A model generated the notes under the pieces. That model made no database searches. It was given only the letters and a program-made list of their open reading frames with translations, and was not told where the DNA came from. The translations under genes and the position numbers were made by a program. Shown here one piece after another: positions 12,387 to 23,960 of a stretch of 64,000 bases of DNA (positions within the stretch are counted from its first letter, which is position 1; each line of letters starts with the position of its first letter). The DNA comes from Lanius collurio (taxonomy: Eukaryota; Chordata; Aves; Passeriformes; Laniidae), in assembly GCA_020086605.1 (NCBI GenBank), contig JACBWW010000015.1, forward strand, positions 9,442,554 to 9,506,553. The letters are read 5' to 3'.

Positions 12387-12961
12387 TCAGGGGAAGGGCA
12401 CCCTGGAGTGGAGCGGCATGCAGCGCCGGTGGGAGCAGCCGTGCCGGTGGAGCTTCCTGCGCAGGGCCAGGTTGGCTGCGGGGAGAGAGAGAGGGAGGGA
12501 GGGAGGGAGGGAAGCGAGGCGTGAGGGAGGCCACCGGCAGTGCCTCTCCCCGGGACGGGCCGGCCCCGGCGCTCCCCGGAGCTACCGGGTGCCCGTGGCC
12601 ATGCCCTCTCGTGCGGCCGGGGCTTCCCGGTAGCAAGTCTGCAGCAGTTGCCCACCTTGGGTCCCTATTTATCCCTGTCCCCCACCCGCCAGTTGCCAGA
12701 CTCCTGGGATAGGCGAAGCATCCTCTCCCGCTGCCGCTAAAAGTAGCGATGAAGCGCCAAGTCCAAACTCGCCCCGGAGGTCACCAACCGCGTGTAGGAC
12801 GCCGTTGGACGAACACTCCTGCCCATGGCAGGCACGAACCCACGCTCCCGCCCCGGCACAAGTATCACCCTGAGGCATCCCCTACCTGGCCGCTGTCCGT
12901 AGGCTGGGAGGAGGCTCGCCAGGAGCACGACCACGATCCAAAGGCACAGCTGGAGTCTCAT
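12387..12961 (-). CDS. APELA: Apelin receptor early endogenous ligand (ELABELA/Toddler)
   Basis: Complete coding sequence, join of 12886-12961 (exon 1) and 12387-12475 (exon 2) on the minus strand; the intron is 410 nt with donor CCAG|GTAGGG and acceptor CCCCGCAG|CC. It encodes 54 residues, the same length as human. Residues 1-22 are a signal peptide (M-R-L-Q-L-C-L-W, then a V/L-rich core and S-L-L-P-A-Y-G). The mature peptide begins Q23-R-P, is 32 residues long like ELA-32, and has dibasic Arg-Arg pairs at 31-32 and 42-43 where shorter forms are cut. Cysteines are at 39 and 44. The ending C-M-P-L-H-S-R-V-P-F-P is identical to human as remembered. The secreted hormone activates the apelin receptor APLNR, guiding mesendoderm migration and heart and vessel development. 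The ATG at 12961 is the first in-frame ATG, with G at -3. Between the cysteines this species has S-H where human has L-Q. Confidence 0.96.
12476..12885 (-). other. APELA: APELA intron 1
   Basis: A 410-nt GC-rich intron between the two coding exons. It interrupts codon 26 after its first base (phase 1), the expected place just after Q-R-P. Its pyrimidine tract is a simple repeat of GGGA/TCCC units (see 12481-12511). Confidence 0.93.
12481..12511. repeat. (GA)n / (GGGA)n tract at the APELA exon 2 acceptor
   Basis: A short GA run followed by five GGG triplets separated by single A bases (12493-12511) on the plus strand. On the transcribed APELA RNA it reads as a pure pyrimidine UCCC repeat ending 5 nt before the acceptor AG, so it is the polypyrimidine tract of exon 2. 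Confidence 0.9.
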
Positions 12962-13185
12962 GTCTGCAGTGAGGGCAGAGGCGCGCTCTGGGGGTGTGTG
13001 TATGAGTGTGTCGGCGAGGAAATGCACGCACAGCCAACCGCGGGGCCCTGAGGGGCCGGCAGCGCCCGCAGCCCCTGCCCGCTCACATGCCAGTGACAAG
13101 CGGGGAGCCAGAGCCAGCCGCCGCCACCAGCGGGGTTAATGACCAGGCAGGGCCAAGGTTCCTGGGTTGCACTGCGGTCTGGGCC

Positions 13186-13235
13186 TCCCTCTCTTCCCTT
13201 CTCCCTTTCTCTCTCTCTCTCCCTTTTTCTGTCAC
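13186..13235. repeat. (CT)n-rich pyrimidine tract
   Basis: Almost pure C/T on the plus strand, including a CTCTCTCTCTCTC run. It lies 225-275 bp upstream of the APELA start codon inside the promoter CpG island. Confidence 0.85.
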
Positions 13236-13328
13236 TCCCCCTTATTTTCCATAAGCAAACAGCGCAGGAATGAAAAGCCCGTGTAAACAAGCAGCTCCTG
13301 TCAATGCGTAGGGGCAAGGAGCCTCTCG

Positions 13329-13785
13329 AACAATGCGGCCACTTCACTTTAAATTCAACCCGGCCGGGGAAAAAAACATATGTAAAACAAGCCTCGATGT
13401 TCCCTCCCCCATTTGCAACTGTTTAAACTTTGCATTGCCCATATTGGTCCCACATGCAGACACCAATGGCAGGGGCAGGAAGTACCCCCCCGACCTTTGT
13501 TCCCGTCCGAAAGCGGGGGCAGGGAAGCCCCCCAAGCAAGGCCCTTGTCCCAGCTCAAATGCTTTCTCTCTTCCTAAACTAGCTGCGAAGTCGTGGCTAT
13601 TCAAAGTGAAACTGGCAGTAGTTAAGGCTAATGGGTGTCTTTTGTACCGTCAACTATTTTTAAAGGATGAGAATATTCAGGAATTAGTTTGTGAGCTTTT
13701 TTTGACGTGTAGAGAAAAATAGATATATCTATTTCAGCAGTGCCAGTTTGAGGGCAGCAGTTTTGGATGGGACACCCATTTGCAT
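13329..13785. promoter_or_regulatory. Candidate SOX/POU motif cluster upstream of APELA
   Basis: A SOX-type AACAATG at 13329-13335, two near-octamers (ATTTGCAA at 13411-13418, CTTTGCAT at 13428-13435) and one perfect octamer ATTTGCAT at 13778-13785, all within 0.37-0.83 kb upstream of the APELA start codon. Mammalian APELA is strongly expressed in pluripotent cells, where OCT4 and SOX2 bind such motifs. Motifs this short also occur by chance, so function is only inferred. Confidence 0.25.
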
Positions 13786-16700
13786 AACCTACCTGTATAC
13801 TGCATTATATTTATACTTGATTATGATGAGAGCTCGCTTTAACAAACCCCGCTGAAAACAGCTGGTGCAGATCCTCAAGCCTGAAGAGAAGAAAGGCCAA
13901 ACCTGTGGAATGTGGGAGCAGCACTGATGGCTTTGAAATCCAGTGAATTACTGGCATCAGTTGAAAATCGACTGGTCATTTTCTTTTTTCCAACCTGCTG
14001 ATTTCTTGTGATGGAATAGCACCTATTTATTTGGAAAAAAGCATTAGAATTTGTTCATTTTTGGGAAAAGCTTCTGTTCTAAAACATGTGGAAAACTACA
14101 TTTCTATATAAGTACTACTATTATTACTATGTAATTACTACTGAAAATTGGTTAAAGTTGTTATTTGCCTGTTTCCTAAAAGAATGGAATATACAATTGT
14201 TGGTTGTTTGGGGGGGTTTGGTTTCATTTTTTGTTTTAATTCAGTTGCTCCTGTACTGTTCTCCCTTATTTTGAGCTTTCCCATTTTGTTTAAAAGCCTA
14301 TTTAACTCAATAGTGCACACTAATCCCTCCTCAGAGAGTTATATATCATTACTGGGTTATGTAATTTGTCTAGGTAGAGTATGCCCACATCAATTAAAAA
14401 AAAATTGCGGATTGAATGCATAGAGGAAATCGTTACTAAATGTTGTTTTAAGATGATACCAAGACCGCTGAGAAAGGTGTCTCAGATAAAACAGTTACAA
14501 AGGCAGTCCTCTGCTGGTTGATCAGATTGGTCTGTCATAACCAGGAGACGTGTCTCACTGTTCTTCTTTACAGTTTGGTGGTCATTAAGTTTTCTCTTTG
14601 TGATTTCTGACCTTTAAAGTGAACTTTTGTTTAATATTATTGCTACTAGCTCAGCTGAAATCAGGGTCCCATGGTGCCAGTGATAGAATTTGTTTAAGGA
14701 GAATATAAATTCAAGTACAAATGTTCCACGGTGGAATAGGAGACGAGTACTGTGGCCAGATCACTCAACGAGTTTGTAACAGAGCCAGGGTTACATCCTC
14801 AATGTCCTAAATATCATTCTGTGTCCACTAGGACAAATTAAGGGATGTGTTCTCTCGCTCACCATGAATGAGAACACGCTGGCCACCTCATTCATACAGC
14901 CCTGCAAATGACGATCCCTTTCATTCAGCAGGTAAGCTTCAGGCTCAAAACCTTAAGGTGGAAAGTAGTATAGACTTCAAAGTGATAGGGACTCTGCAAA
15001 AAGCTAAAAGGCAGAAAGAATGCATAGACTATTGCCAGTCCCTCGGGCTATCTAAGCTTCTTCTGCACCTGAATGTGGTGAAGTTTACAGACATTCTCAG
15101 GAGACATTAAATTTAAGGGAATTAGGTAAGATGCAATAATTTAGTGCAATATTTATCTTTTTTTAAATTTTGTTTACCATGAGCTGTTAATTCCACTCTT
15201 ATCTCTGTGCAAAAGTTTACAAATGTTTATTTGACTAATAAAATCCAAGTCACTGTAACTGAGCATCACAGATTTATTGTAATTTTCATATAAGATACAG
15301 TATAAATTCTAGTCTTCACCACTGAAGAAATTTCTAGAATGCCATACAGCCCCACTCTAGAATTTGTAGTTCTTTTGCAATCAGCTTTCTCTCAGGTACT
15401 TACTTTCATGTGGCATAGTGCTGCTTGAAATTAGGCAAATATCTCGGTAGAATGTAGTGATGTAATAGTTCTGCCTTTTTCACCGTGTTTGCTGGTGGAT
15501 TTTGTGCTGGCTTAAGAGGAAAGGGAATGTAAAGTGTGTAGGAAAGCTGGAAGTCTGCAGATAATGCTTTATGAGCTAGAAGAATTGGTTCTTTGAATCA
15601 AAAGCTTTCCTTCTCTTATAATCTGAAAGGAACATAATAGAGGAATGATGATTTCAGCATTTATTACCTATATCATTGCTACTTCTCCCACAGACATTCT
15701 CTTCCCTACTTCCTCCTTGGTAGGATCAAATAGTCAGATTGTCAGTTTACATCCAGAAAGTGAAAAAACCAGCATATTGCAGAAATAATTTTGAAATGTT
15801 GAAGAGGAATATTTAGGACTGCCTATCCTGAATATCAAACATTAACTGTAAGTAATCCATGACATTATTTTTTGCTTAACACATTTCAGTAAGTACTATA
15901 TCACTTCACTGGTTATGAATTGTTCTGGGTGACATTTTCAGTAGAGTGACTGCTACAGTCTTCTTATTTGGGAAAAAAAAAATTGGAATCGTGCTATTTC
16001 TAATAATAAAATTGGAAGAAATAAGGGGAAAGTGGCTGAGGGAATATCAAATTATTTTGTCACATGTAGAAAAAAAAATTATCTTGATAAATGAAGGAGC
16101 AAGTCACTGGAAAAACAAAAGATGAAATAATGTGAGGAAGTAATAAAATTCATAGTATTAAGAAACAGAATAAGCAGAGTTGGATGATAACAACAGGAGA
16201 GAAAGATAATTGGGCACTTTATAGTATGGAGTAACAGATTAATTAGGATTCCATATTAGGCTGCTAGTCAGAAATTGAATCCTACCTTTGGTTTGAAGGC
16301 CAGCACGTAACTATAAACTCAAGTGTTTGTCATTAATATTTGAAAAAAGCTTTTAAATGCTATCAGTGTAAAATGTTAAGTGAAGCTTTTAAAGTACAGG
16401 AATTGTTGTATATGGCAATACTGGTTTCAATCCTTGTATCTCAGATACCCCCATGGATAATAGCTGTTCCCCTCTTAGAAACCTGTAAAAATACACGGAT
16501 CATTATGGATCTCTACTGTTTTATAAGAAGACGTGCTGAATGCTCGGCAGTGATAGTAACTGATGATAAATGAAAATTCTTGATTATTTTGACTGGAAAG
16601 TATCAGATAATATATAATATCAGAGTTTCTAATTGGATTATCTAACTATGTTTTCCCCAAATTAATCCATCTGCTGATCCAGAGGAATTATTTCACTAAC

Positions 16701-19700
16701 CAGACAAGATCTGGGATAAACACGTTTACATCAAAAGAATTTGGTGAAGCATGTCTTCGAGTCCACTTGCAAATGTCATTATGGAAAGTTCTAGGTTTTT
16801 CCTTGTTCCTTTCTATTACACTGTATGGTAAGTGGGCTGTGCAACAAACAAAAAAATGAAAAAAAATCATGTGAGTAACTGCTTGAAAGGAAGAAGTTGG
16901 CCAAGAAATGCTCAAAGGGATAAATTTTGAAATGTCTAGGTGTCTGTGATTTTTTTTCACCACAAGTTTCACTGGGATTATTATCTCATGGTTTTATAGG
17001 GTCTATGTGCCTGCCACGAATATAAAGGATGTTTTTTCTTCAGCCCATGGTACAGCACCAGATGCCAAATATAATGTTTGCCTTCTTTGTTGACTATAAC
17101 CATGATGACTACTTTTTCTAGGCAAAACTCATTTGCTCAAAAATTATGATTTCAGGAGAAAATGATGCACTCTCTGTACTGATTTTTATCTGTGCCTGGA
17201 AATGAAAACCTACTCAGAAACAAAACTCCATTCCTCCTGTTTGCCATTTTATGCTTTTTCTGGAGGAAAAAAAGATTTCACTTTCCTCTCTACTAGTGCT
17301 CAGCTGCCTTTCCTGCCTGAGGGGAGACGGTGCTCCTGGAAGAAAATGGCAGCAAAGGGAAGGAATGTGCATTGGTAACCTGACACTGGAGACAGATGTG
17401 CACTAGGAAAGGAAATGGGGATGGCTCAGACTTGGCTAAACTTTGTATAATTATTATTATTCTTTTTAATATTTTCTATATGTGTTGCAGACATGCAAAA
17501 CCTAGAAAGTACATTTTCTTTAATTGTAAGCTGGGAAGAAAGTATTTTGTGTTCATGCCATCCTGTCCAGGTTCTTAGTGCATAATTGTAATTATTAAAA
17601 TAATAAAAAGGTAAATAATAGTGTAATAGAAAGTTAAAACATTCTCTGGTAGACATAATCTGTCTTACTTCTGTGACCTTATAATCTGTAGGGTTGATTT
17701 TGTTTAATACAGTGAAAAGCAGCCCTGCACCTGAATAACCATAAATTATGAAGTCCCTCCTAGATTAAGACAATTTCGTGGATTACCAACAGAACTGTAT
17801 TGATAAATTTTCCTTTTTACTTAAGGAAAATTTGTTTACATGGGCTTGAACGTGCACTTATTTTTCCATTCCCTTCCATCCCTTAGAAGTAAATTTGATT
17901 CTAAGATTCTTCTAGGAAATACATACCCATATTTCTTTCTAACAGGATAACAAAGAGGTCAGCTCTGGAGCAGCAGTGCCTGTGATCCCCACCAGTGTGA
18001 CCACATGTTCCATTTCAGGGAGCCCATTTGGGGTCAGATTCTTCTCTGGCACTGACCATAATTTCAGAGCTTTTTTAATTTGAAGAGTTATTTATGTTGT
18101 CTTGAATAAATGATGTTCAAGAAAAAACCCCCAATTCTTGCAAAGCACAAGGTTCTATAATTAATTTTTATTTGCTGGTTAACTTTCAAGTATGTAACCC
18201 GCTAACATATCCAGTCCTTTCATGACCTAGGTTTCAGCAGGGAAAGTATTTTTAAAATTATATTTTTCATGTTATAAAGAAAACTCTCATAAGTTATCAC
18301 GTAAATAAGGCAAATATGTTTGTACCTTTCTGCTGCAACTTCAACATACGCATTTAGGAAAGATAAGTGCTTACAGCAGTATTTAACATTGAAGTTACTG
18401 TTTATATTTACAAGGGAAATTTCAAGAAAGAATGCAGAGATATTTTTGTCCTAAACTCCAACATTTAGAGCTTCACATGCAGTTTGAAAATTACTGGTCT
18501 TACCTAAATCTGTCCATTTACTTGTACAAATTTCTGTAAGCTTTTTGGACTGAAAAAGTTAACTTCCTGGAGATAATTTTCTACATAACTGATCTTCTGT
18601 TTTGGATTTGGACAGCCACTAGCCACAGTAAAAATTTAATGCAGGAGGTGTTAGGACAGGCTTGGAAACTTACTCTAGAGTTTGGCTGAGTGATAACTTG
18701 AAAGAGAATTTCAAATTAACCTCCAACTCTTTGCATATTTATATTTTTGACTTCAGGTAGTAAATTTGGGTTGCAGCTTCAGTAGATCTTTTTTCTATGT
18801 TGCTTGTGTGTTACCATTAGGGATATGGTGTCTCATGAAGCAGCTCTGTAGCAAGGGTGAGCACAAATTCCCATCAGGGAGTCTAGTGTGATGTAATGTT
18901 TTGGTATTCCAAATAGTTGTCACCATTAATGTTAACCCTCTGGAAACCTGGCCACCATCTTGCAACCAGGTGAAATGTGTGCTGTATGTAAGGGTTTTCT
19001 TGTGAGGGTTTGGACTTAGTACAGTCCTCTGAACTTTGTCTCCTGGCACAAAAATTAAGGTGCTACCTTGCTCTTCATCAATATTTGGGCTGTGATAGTC
19101 CCTTTTCAACATTTCCTATCTGAATTATTTCTTTATCTGCTGTAATCAGAAAGGTCAGCCTTGCTGTGGCCAGCACAGATGGTGAGAGGTGCAGAAGCAG
19201 GGAAGGTATCTATGATTTCTCCACTTTTCTGACCATCAGACAAGCTGAACAGAAGGAATTGCAGGCATACATTCAAATAAAATATACGAACTCAAGGAAA
19301 ATAATGGAGGCAAGAAAGTCAAGCTTATATTTAGGGAAATGGTGGATTTTTCATTGAATTCCTATGTTGTTTGTGTGGGAAAGGCCAATGTGTTCTGGTT
19401 GCATTATATATAGTTTCGTTTTCAGGTTTTGTGGTGTTTACTCTTAGTAAGGATAACAGCACCTACATGATAACTAGCCTCTTTGCTAGCCTTTGTAGAT
19501 GTTGCATGCTTCTAGCTAATAGCAGATTTCTCAAGGTATAAGCTTTACATTGTAGGCTTGTGAGAGCTTTCTATGCCAGCACCTTTTTTTTAATAACATA
19601 CACTGGATGAATGAATAACATGCTGTGGTAATAAAGTCTGACAAACTGAAGAGATTACCTTGGAGAAGCTATCAGTGCTTTAACTGCTGCACTTTCTCGG

Positions 19701-19913
19701 TGACTAATGTGATCAATGCTTGCAGTGGATCTCATACATTAATGATTTTACCATTTCTCCCCTTGTTGAAGCTGTGCTGATAGGAAAGGTGGGAAATTTT
19801 GAGGAAAAAGCCTACTATGAGACAGAGTACTGTAATCTGTCACCCTCTTCTAATCCAGTAAGATGGTTATTGGCTGTACAGCACTTATAGCTATACCAAA
19901 TAAAGTCCTGTAG

Positions 19914-20093
19914 TTGGTTTTACTTGTTTGTTGGTTTGGGGAGCGGTTTTTTTGTTTGTTGGGGTTTTTTTGTTTGGTTGGGTTTTTTTTTGATTTTTTT
20001 GTTTTGTTTTGTTTTTGTTTGTTTGTTTGTTTGTTTGTTTGTTGGTTTGGTTTGGTTTGGTTTTTTTGGTTGGTTTTTGGTTGTTTTTTTTTT
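19914..20093. repeat. T/G-rich low-complexity tract, (TTTG)n
   Basis: About 180 nt containing almost only T and G on the plus strand, including at least six tandem TTTG units (about 20013-20042) and TTTGG units after them. The long open frames on both strands here are artefacts of the composition. Confidence 0.9.
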
Positions 20094-21770
20094 AGTAGGA
20101 AAGTTCTTAATCAATGGAAAGACCAAAGACTAAATTAACAGTTATGATGTAGTGGAAAGATTTCAGAGCCTGACAGTAGGTACAGGACGTGGCAAAGGAA
20201 TATCCTGTAGAAGCTGAAGCAGTGAAGGGCTAGTCTTGCTTCTGCAATATATATATAAAATAATAATCCTGTCTAACATGAAAAAAAGGCACAAAGCAAA
20301 GCCTAAAAGTAAATTTTGTGGATCTCAATGTTCCCTCCAAGAATTACTGTGTTAAACACTTGAAGAAGATGTTGAGACTCCAGAGTCATCAAAGTTTTGT
20401 AATGGATACTGTAAACCTTCAAAAAGAGTTGAATCCAGGAAACAAAACAGCAGCCCAAACCATCAACCCTCAGACAAAACACACGCTTCATGGAAGAGAG
20501 GTTATGTTAGGTTATGTGCATAACTGTTGTCAGGCAGTGCAGCTCATGAGTTGCATCACCACTTTAGAAACCCTCAGTTGAAACTGGCAGTGGGTTTATT
20601 TTCTTTTGAGGCTAGTAAATATTTTCAACTTGCAAATTTCTACAAAATAGTAATAAATGTCTGTTACCGGAGACCCTGACAAACTTTGCTTTTGAAATGT
20701 GCTTTTTAACAAAATATGTTGTCCTGCTCTATTCAACTTATTTCTCATGGCAGCATTTGAATCTGATAAAAACACAAACATGGTGTTATTCTAGATGCAG
20801 AGGGGAAGATGCTAATGTATCAGGTCTGCAAAATTTTGTTCATTTTGAAGAGTTCTTCCATTAGGTAATAATTGCTTCTGTGTGATTATGTATTCCAATC
20901 ATAAACTGGTGTATTTCTTTAGACTGGAAGCATGCTTACTTACAGGGTGGTCAATCCTATTTTCTGTTCAGTTAAAACTTGTTTTTTATTAATGTGAAAA
21001 ATTGGTATGCAGTTTTTCTCAATAACAGTGTAATGGAATTTATTCCAAAATTATAACCTCGTATTGCAAAAATTTACACACTCAGTGAACTTTCCTGCAT
21101 CAAATCAAATGAAGAACAAACCTTTTCAAAATGGAGACAGGAGAGTCCTCTCAATTTTTGGACCAGTGTTATTAACATGCCTACTCCATATTTGTGTTAT
21201 AGACAGATAGGACCACTTGCATTAGATTTCAGATTGGATAGAAGGAATTATAAGAGTATAGTGGGATGAACGTATCCTAGCAAGTTTGTTGGTCAGCCAG
21301 CTTAGGGATTTGTCCTTCAAGCTGATACAATAAATAAGTGTAGAGCATCAAGGAATGCAACTAGAAATTTCCTCAAGTTTCTTAGCTGTGTAACTTTAGA
21401 CATGCTTAATTTATTTTAACTTTGTGGACTGGTATTGCACAGCTTAAATTCAAGTTGTGTTGCTAAGGCTTGATAAATTGCTAAAGATGATCATCTCCTT
21501 TGTTTCCCAGTTTTATACACATAATATTTTCTCGCAAAGAATAAACTTGCCTGAAATGATGTTTCCAATGCTCATGAAAATAGCTGTGTATTGTTTAATA
21601 TTTTCAAGAAGAGCTTTATGTTAAAAAGAAGTTGAATTTGAAAGTAATTGTATTAGTACATTCTACCGGGGGTTGACTTCTGGTGTACCTTTGAAAATTG
21701 GACTTCATGTTTGGACGTTATTGCACATATGTATGCATACCACAACCACTTTAACTACATTTGTTACTCT

Positions 21771-21895
21771 CTCTTTTTTTTTTTAATTTGGTTTGTTGGA
21801 AGTTTTGTTTGTTTGCTTTTGTTGTGTTTTTTTGTTTGTTTGGAGGGGATTTTTGTTTGGTTGGGGTTTTTTACTTTTTTTTCTTTTTGTTTTTA
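21771..21895. repeat. T/G-rich low-complexity tract
   Basis: About 125 nt of T-rich sequence with GTTTT and GTTTG units on the plus strand, similar in composition to 19914-20093. Confidence 0.85.
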
Positions 21896-22301
21896 ATGAG
21901 TCGCTAAGGTGAGTAGTAGATTACTAGCACTAGGCTTACAGGATATACTTGGAGCCAAAGTGATTTGTACCTTTTTAGCTGAATTAATTGCCTTATTGGT
22001 TTTCCAGCACAATTCATGCAGGATGGAAAAATCGCAGCATGAATGTCATGGTTCAAGTGTATATTGTGATGCTGGTAGGTAGTAAACCACAGTTTTTCAT
22101 TTCCACAAAATATGGAGATCAGAAAACTTCCTTTGTCCAGTCCATAGTCCTTCTGAGCACAGTAGCATGTCCTGGCTGTCAGAGATGCATGGGGCTGCTT
22201 TAGTGTAAGTGGCCACAAAAGTGTTCCACCACTGTCCAGGCATCTCATGCAGCCTTATCCTAGTTGTCTTCACTCTTGGGAAGGATCAGAATGGAGAATA
22301 C

Positions 22302-23091
22302 TGTTATAAATGAAATGTCAATTATATCAAATTAATAATTTGCGCGAGCCAAATTATTAATATAAAACCAAACAAGATTTATTTTTAATCAAATTGACAA
22401 TCTTAATAAGCCACTATAAATGAAAGCAGGGCCAAGCCTAGGTTCTTGACTCTGGGTGACACATACACAGCTCTGACCACCAGCAGTTCAGAGAGGCAGT
22501 GCACACCTTCGAGGTGTTTGAGTCCAGTTTTTATACTGTTTTTCTTGCTCCTGGCTAGGAAATCTTTTGTCCTTTTCACTTTTGATGGTCCTCTGGTCCA
22601 GTGCTCAGGGGTTCATTTAGATGTTGATGTGTCCAAGGATTCTCTTTGTGCTTTGGTTGATGTTTTCCAGTAACCCACCTTAGTGTTTTGGTAAGGGACC
22701 TGTTCAGATGATGATTTTTCGAGAAATCCTTATATGATTAAAATGAAGTGTCTTAAGCAATAGGTCCACTCATCAGCAGTGTCCAGGGAGTAACAGATCT
22801 TATCTCTTACTCCTTTCAGATGGAAAAGATTTCCTAGCTGGGTAGGATGAACTCATAGTAGGTTGATGGGTCTGAGGTCATTTCTTCTGGGCTTGCCTTC
22901 ACTTCTTATGTTAATTTGTACCCTCCTTGAGCAAGATGTCAGGAAACATGCCAAGGTGTACTTTGAACATAACATATTTGAACATATATACAAATTACAA
23001 CTTGCTATATTTCACATTCCATATTTCACATTAATAACTTATTCTGCTTATACAATTTTGATTCCTTATGAATTTTGACTTATCTATAACA
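22302..23091 (-). mobile_element. Solo LTR of an endogenous retrovirus (family A)
   Basis: A 790-bp block with inverted ends TGTTATAAATGA and (reversed) TGTTATAGATAA, beginning TG and ending CA. It is flanked by a direct repeat ATAC (22298-22301 and 23092-23095; AATAC if the shared A is counted). An AATAAA-type signal on the minus strand lies near the lower-coordinate end (about 22379-22385), as expected near the 3' end of an LTR, so the element probably reads on the minus strand. No retroviral coding sequence or second LTR follows, so it is a solo LTR. A perfect 12-bp inverted repeat sits just inside (22331-22361). Confidence 0.65.
22331..22361. repeat. Perfect 12-bp inverted repeat (hairpin) inside the LTR
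   Basis: The arm ATTAATAATTTG (22331-22342), the 7-nt loop CGCGAGC, then the exact reverse complement CAAATTATTAAT (22350-22361). The loop carries the only CG-rich bases in an AT-only surrounding. Confidence 0.9.
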
Positions 23092-23960
23092 ATACTACCT
23101 GAATGAATGGGTTCTGTGTCAGCAGTATCTTGATTCTGCTTTCTTTCCTGAGAGATGTTTTGGTTTTCCATCTGTTTTATGGTGGTTATTGTTTTCACAA
23201 GCTGTGGCAAGGCTACTGTGGCCTGAACATTGGGAGAAATCAACAACAGTCTACAAGATCCACAGTTTGTTCTGGCAGACAGAAAATGTCTTGTGGGCTG
23301 CAGCTTGGATAACTTACAGATGGTGTTTCAACTGGAAATCCCAATGAAGAATGGATTCATAGAATGAGTTTCTGCACAAAACTCTTATCACTGCAGGGGT
23401 TTACCCATAGCAGGTTTTGTTGTGCTAGTTCAGGTAACCATAGCAGTGTTACAGTGAAATAACCATGCTCCTGAGTGTTTGCTCATCCTTTGATGAGTTT
23501 ACAACTGTTTGTAGGGCCATGCTGCCATGGTGACAGGGGTAGCCTTCCTGAGTTAACTGATTTAAGGCCATCATTCAACTGGTAATAATTTCAGCCCGAA
23601 ACCCCAAAATTAAATGCCATGTACTCAGAGAAATTAATAAATTTTTGAGGAGTATCTGTATCAAGGTATTAGTATAAATGCATTCACTTGAAGGTCAGCA
23701 GCTACATCTGCTGCCCATCACTGGCTTGTAGCAAAATAAATAGACCATGATCTATTCTTGTATGATATTTCATGTTTTTTTATACCAGCAGTAGGGTTTC
23801 TTGAGGTTCTAAATACTTACAATACAATGTCAGGCATGTGAAAACTGTTTCAGAATTCAAACAGAACTTGACTGCAGTTACCTTTGGAAGGCAACCACAA
23901 GCTTACTATTCATGACCTGTCTTTCAAAGGATTAATGTGTATTTACTTGGACCTTTATCA

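Larger units (their letters stand above)
11930..13560. promoter_or_regulatory. APELA: CpG island covering the APELA promoter and both coding exons
   Basis: From about 11930 to 13560 the sequence switches sharply from AT-rich to GC-rich with many CpG dinucleotides (densest at 12050-12620 and 12980-13140), then returns to AT-rich. It is the only such region in the window. It spans APELA exons 1 and 2 and some 600 bp upstream of the start codon, so it marks the APELA promoter. No clear TATA box stands at a normal distance; a (CT)n tract at 13186-13232 lies upstream. Many frames are open here only because GC-rich sequence has few stop codons. Confidence 0.85.
13561..22301. other. Gene-free region upstream of APELA
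   Basis: AT-rich sequence with no splice-linked coding exon, RNA gene or known transposon that I can recognise, apart from two T/G-rich tracts (19914-20093 and 21771-21895). Open frames are all short and without recognisable homology. Confidence 0.5.

Noticed and set aside
12962..13099. In-frame N-terminal extension of APELA exon 1 by 46 codons.
   Set aside because: It has no ATG (the upstream end is a TTG), would bury the signal peptide, and the 54-residue form matches the family length exactly.
11885..13722. Many overlapping open frames of 60-190 codons on both strands in the CpG island.
   Set aside because: GC-rich sequence has few stop codons. Apart from the two APELA exons none has family resemblance or splice sites.
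18795..19112. A 105-codon minus-strand open frame with a P-G-D-K-V and H-H-T-R-L pattern that faintly recalls the end of a retroviral integrase.
   Set aside because: The spacing and surrounding residues do not fit, and no neighbouring retroviral sequence or LTR is present; most likely chance.
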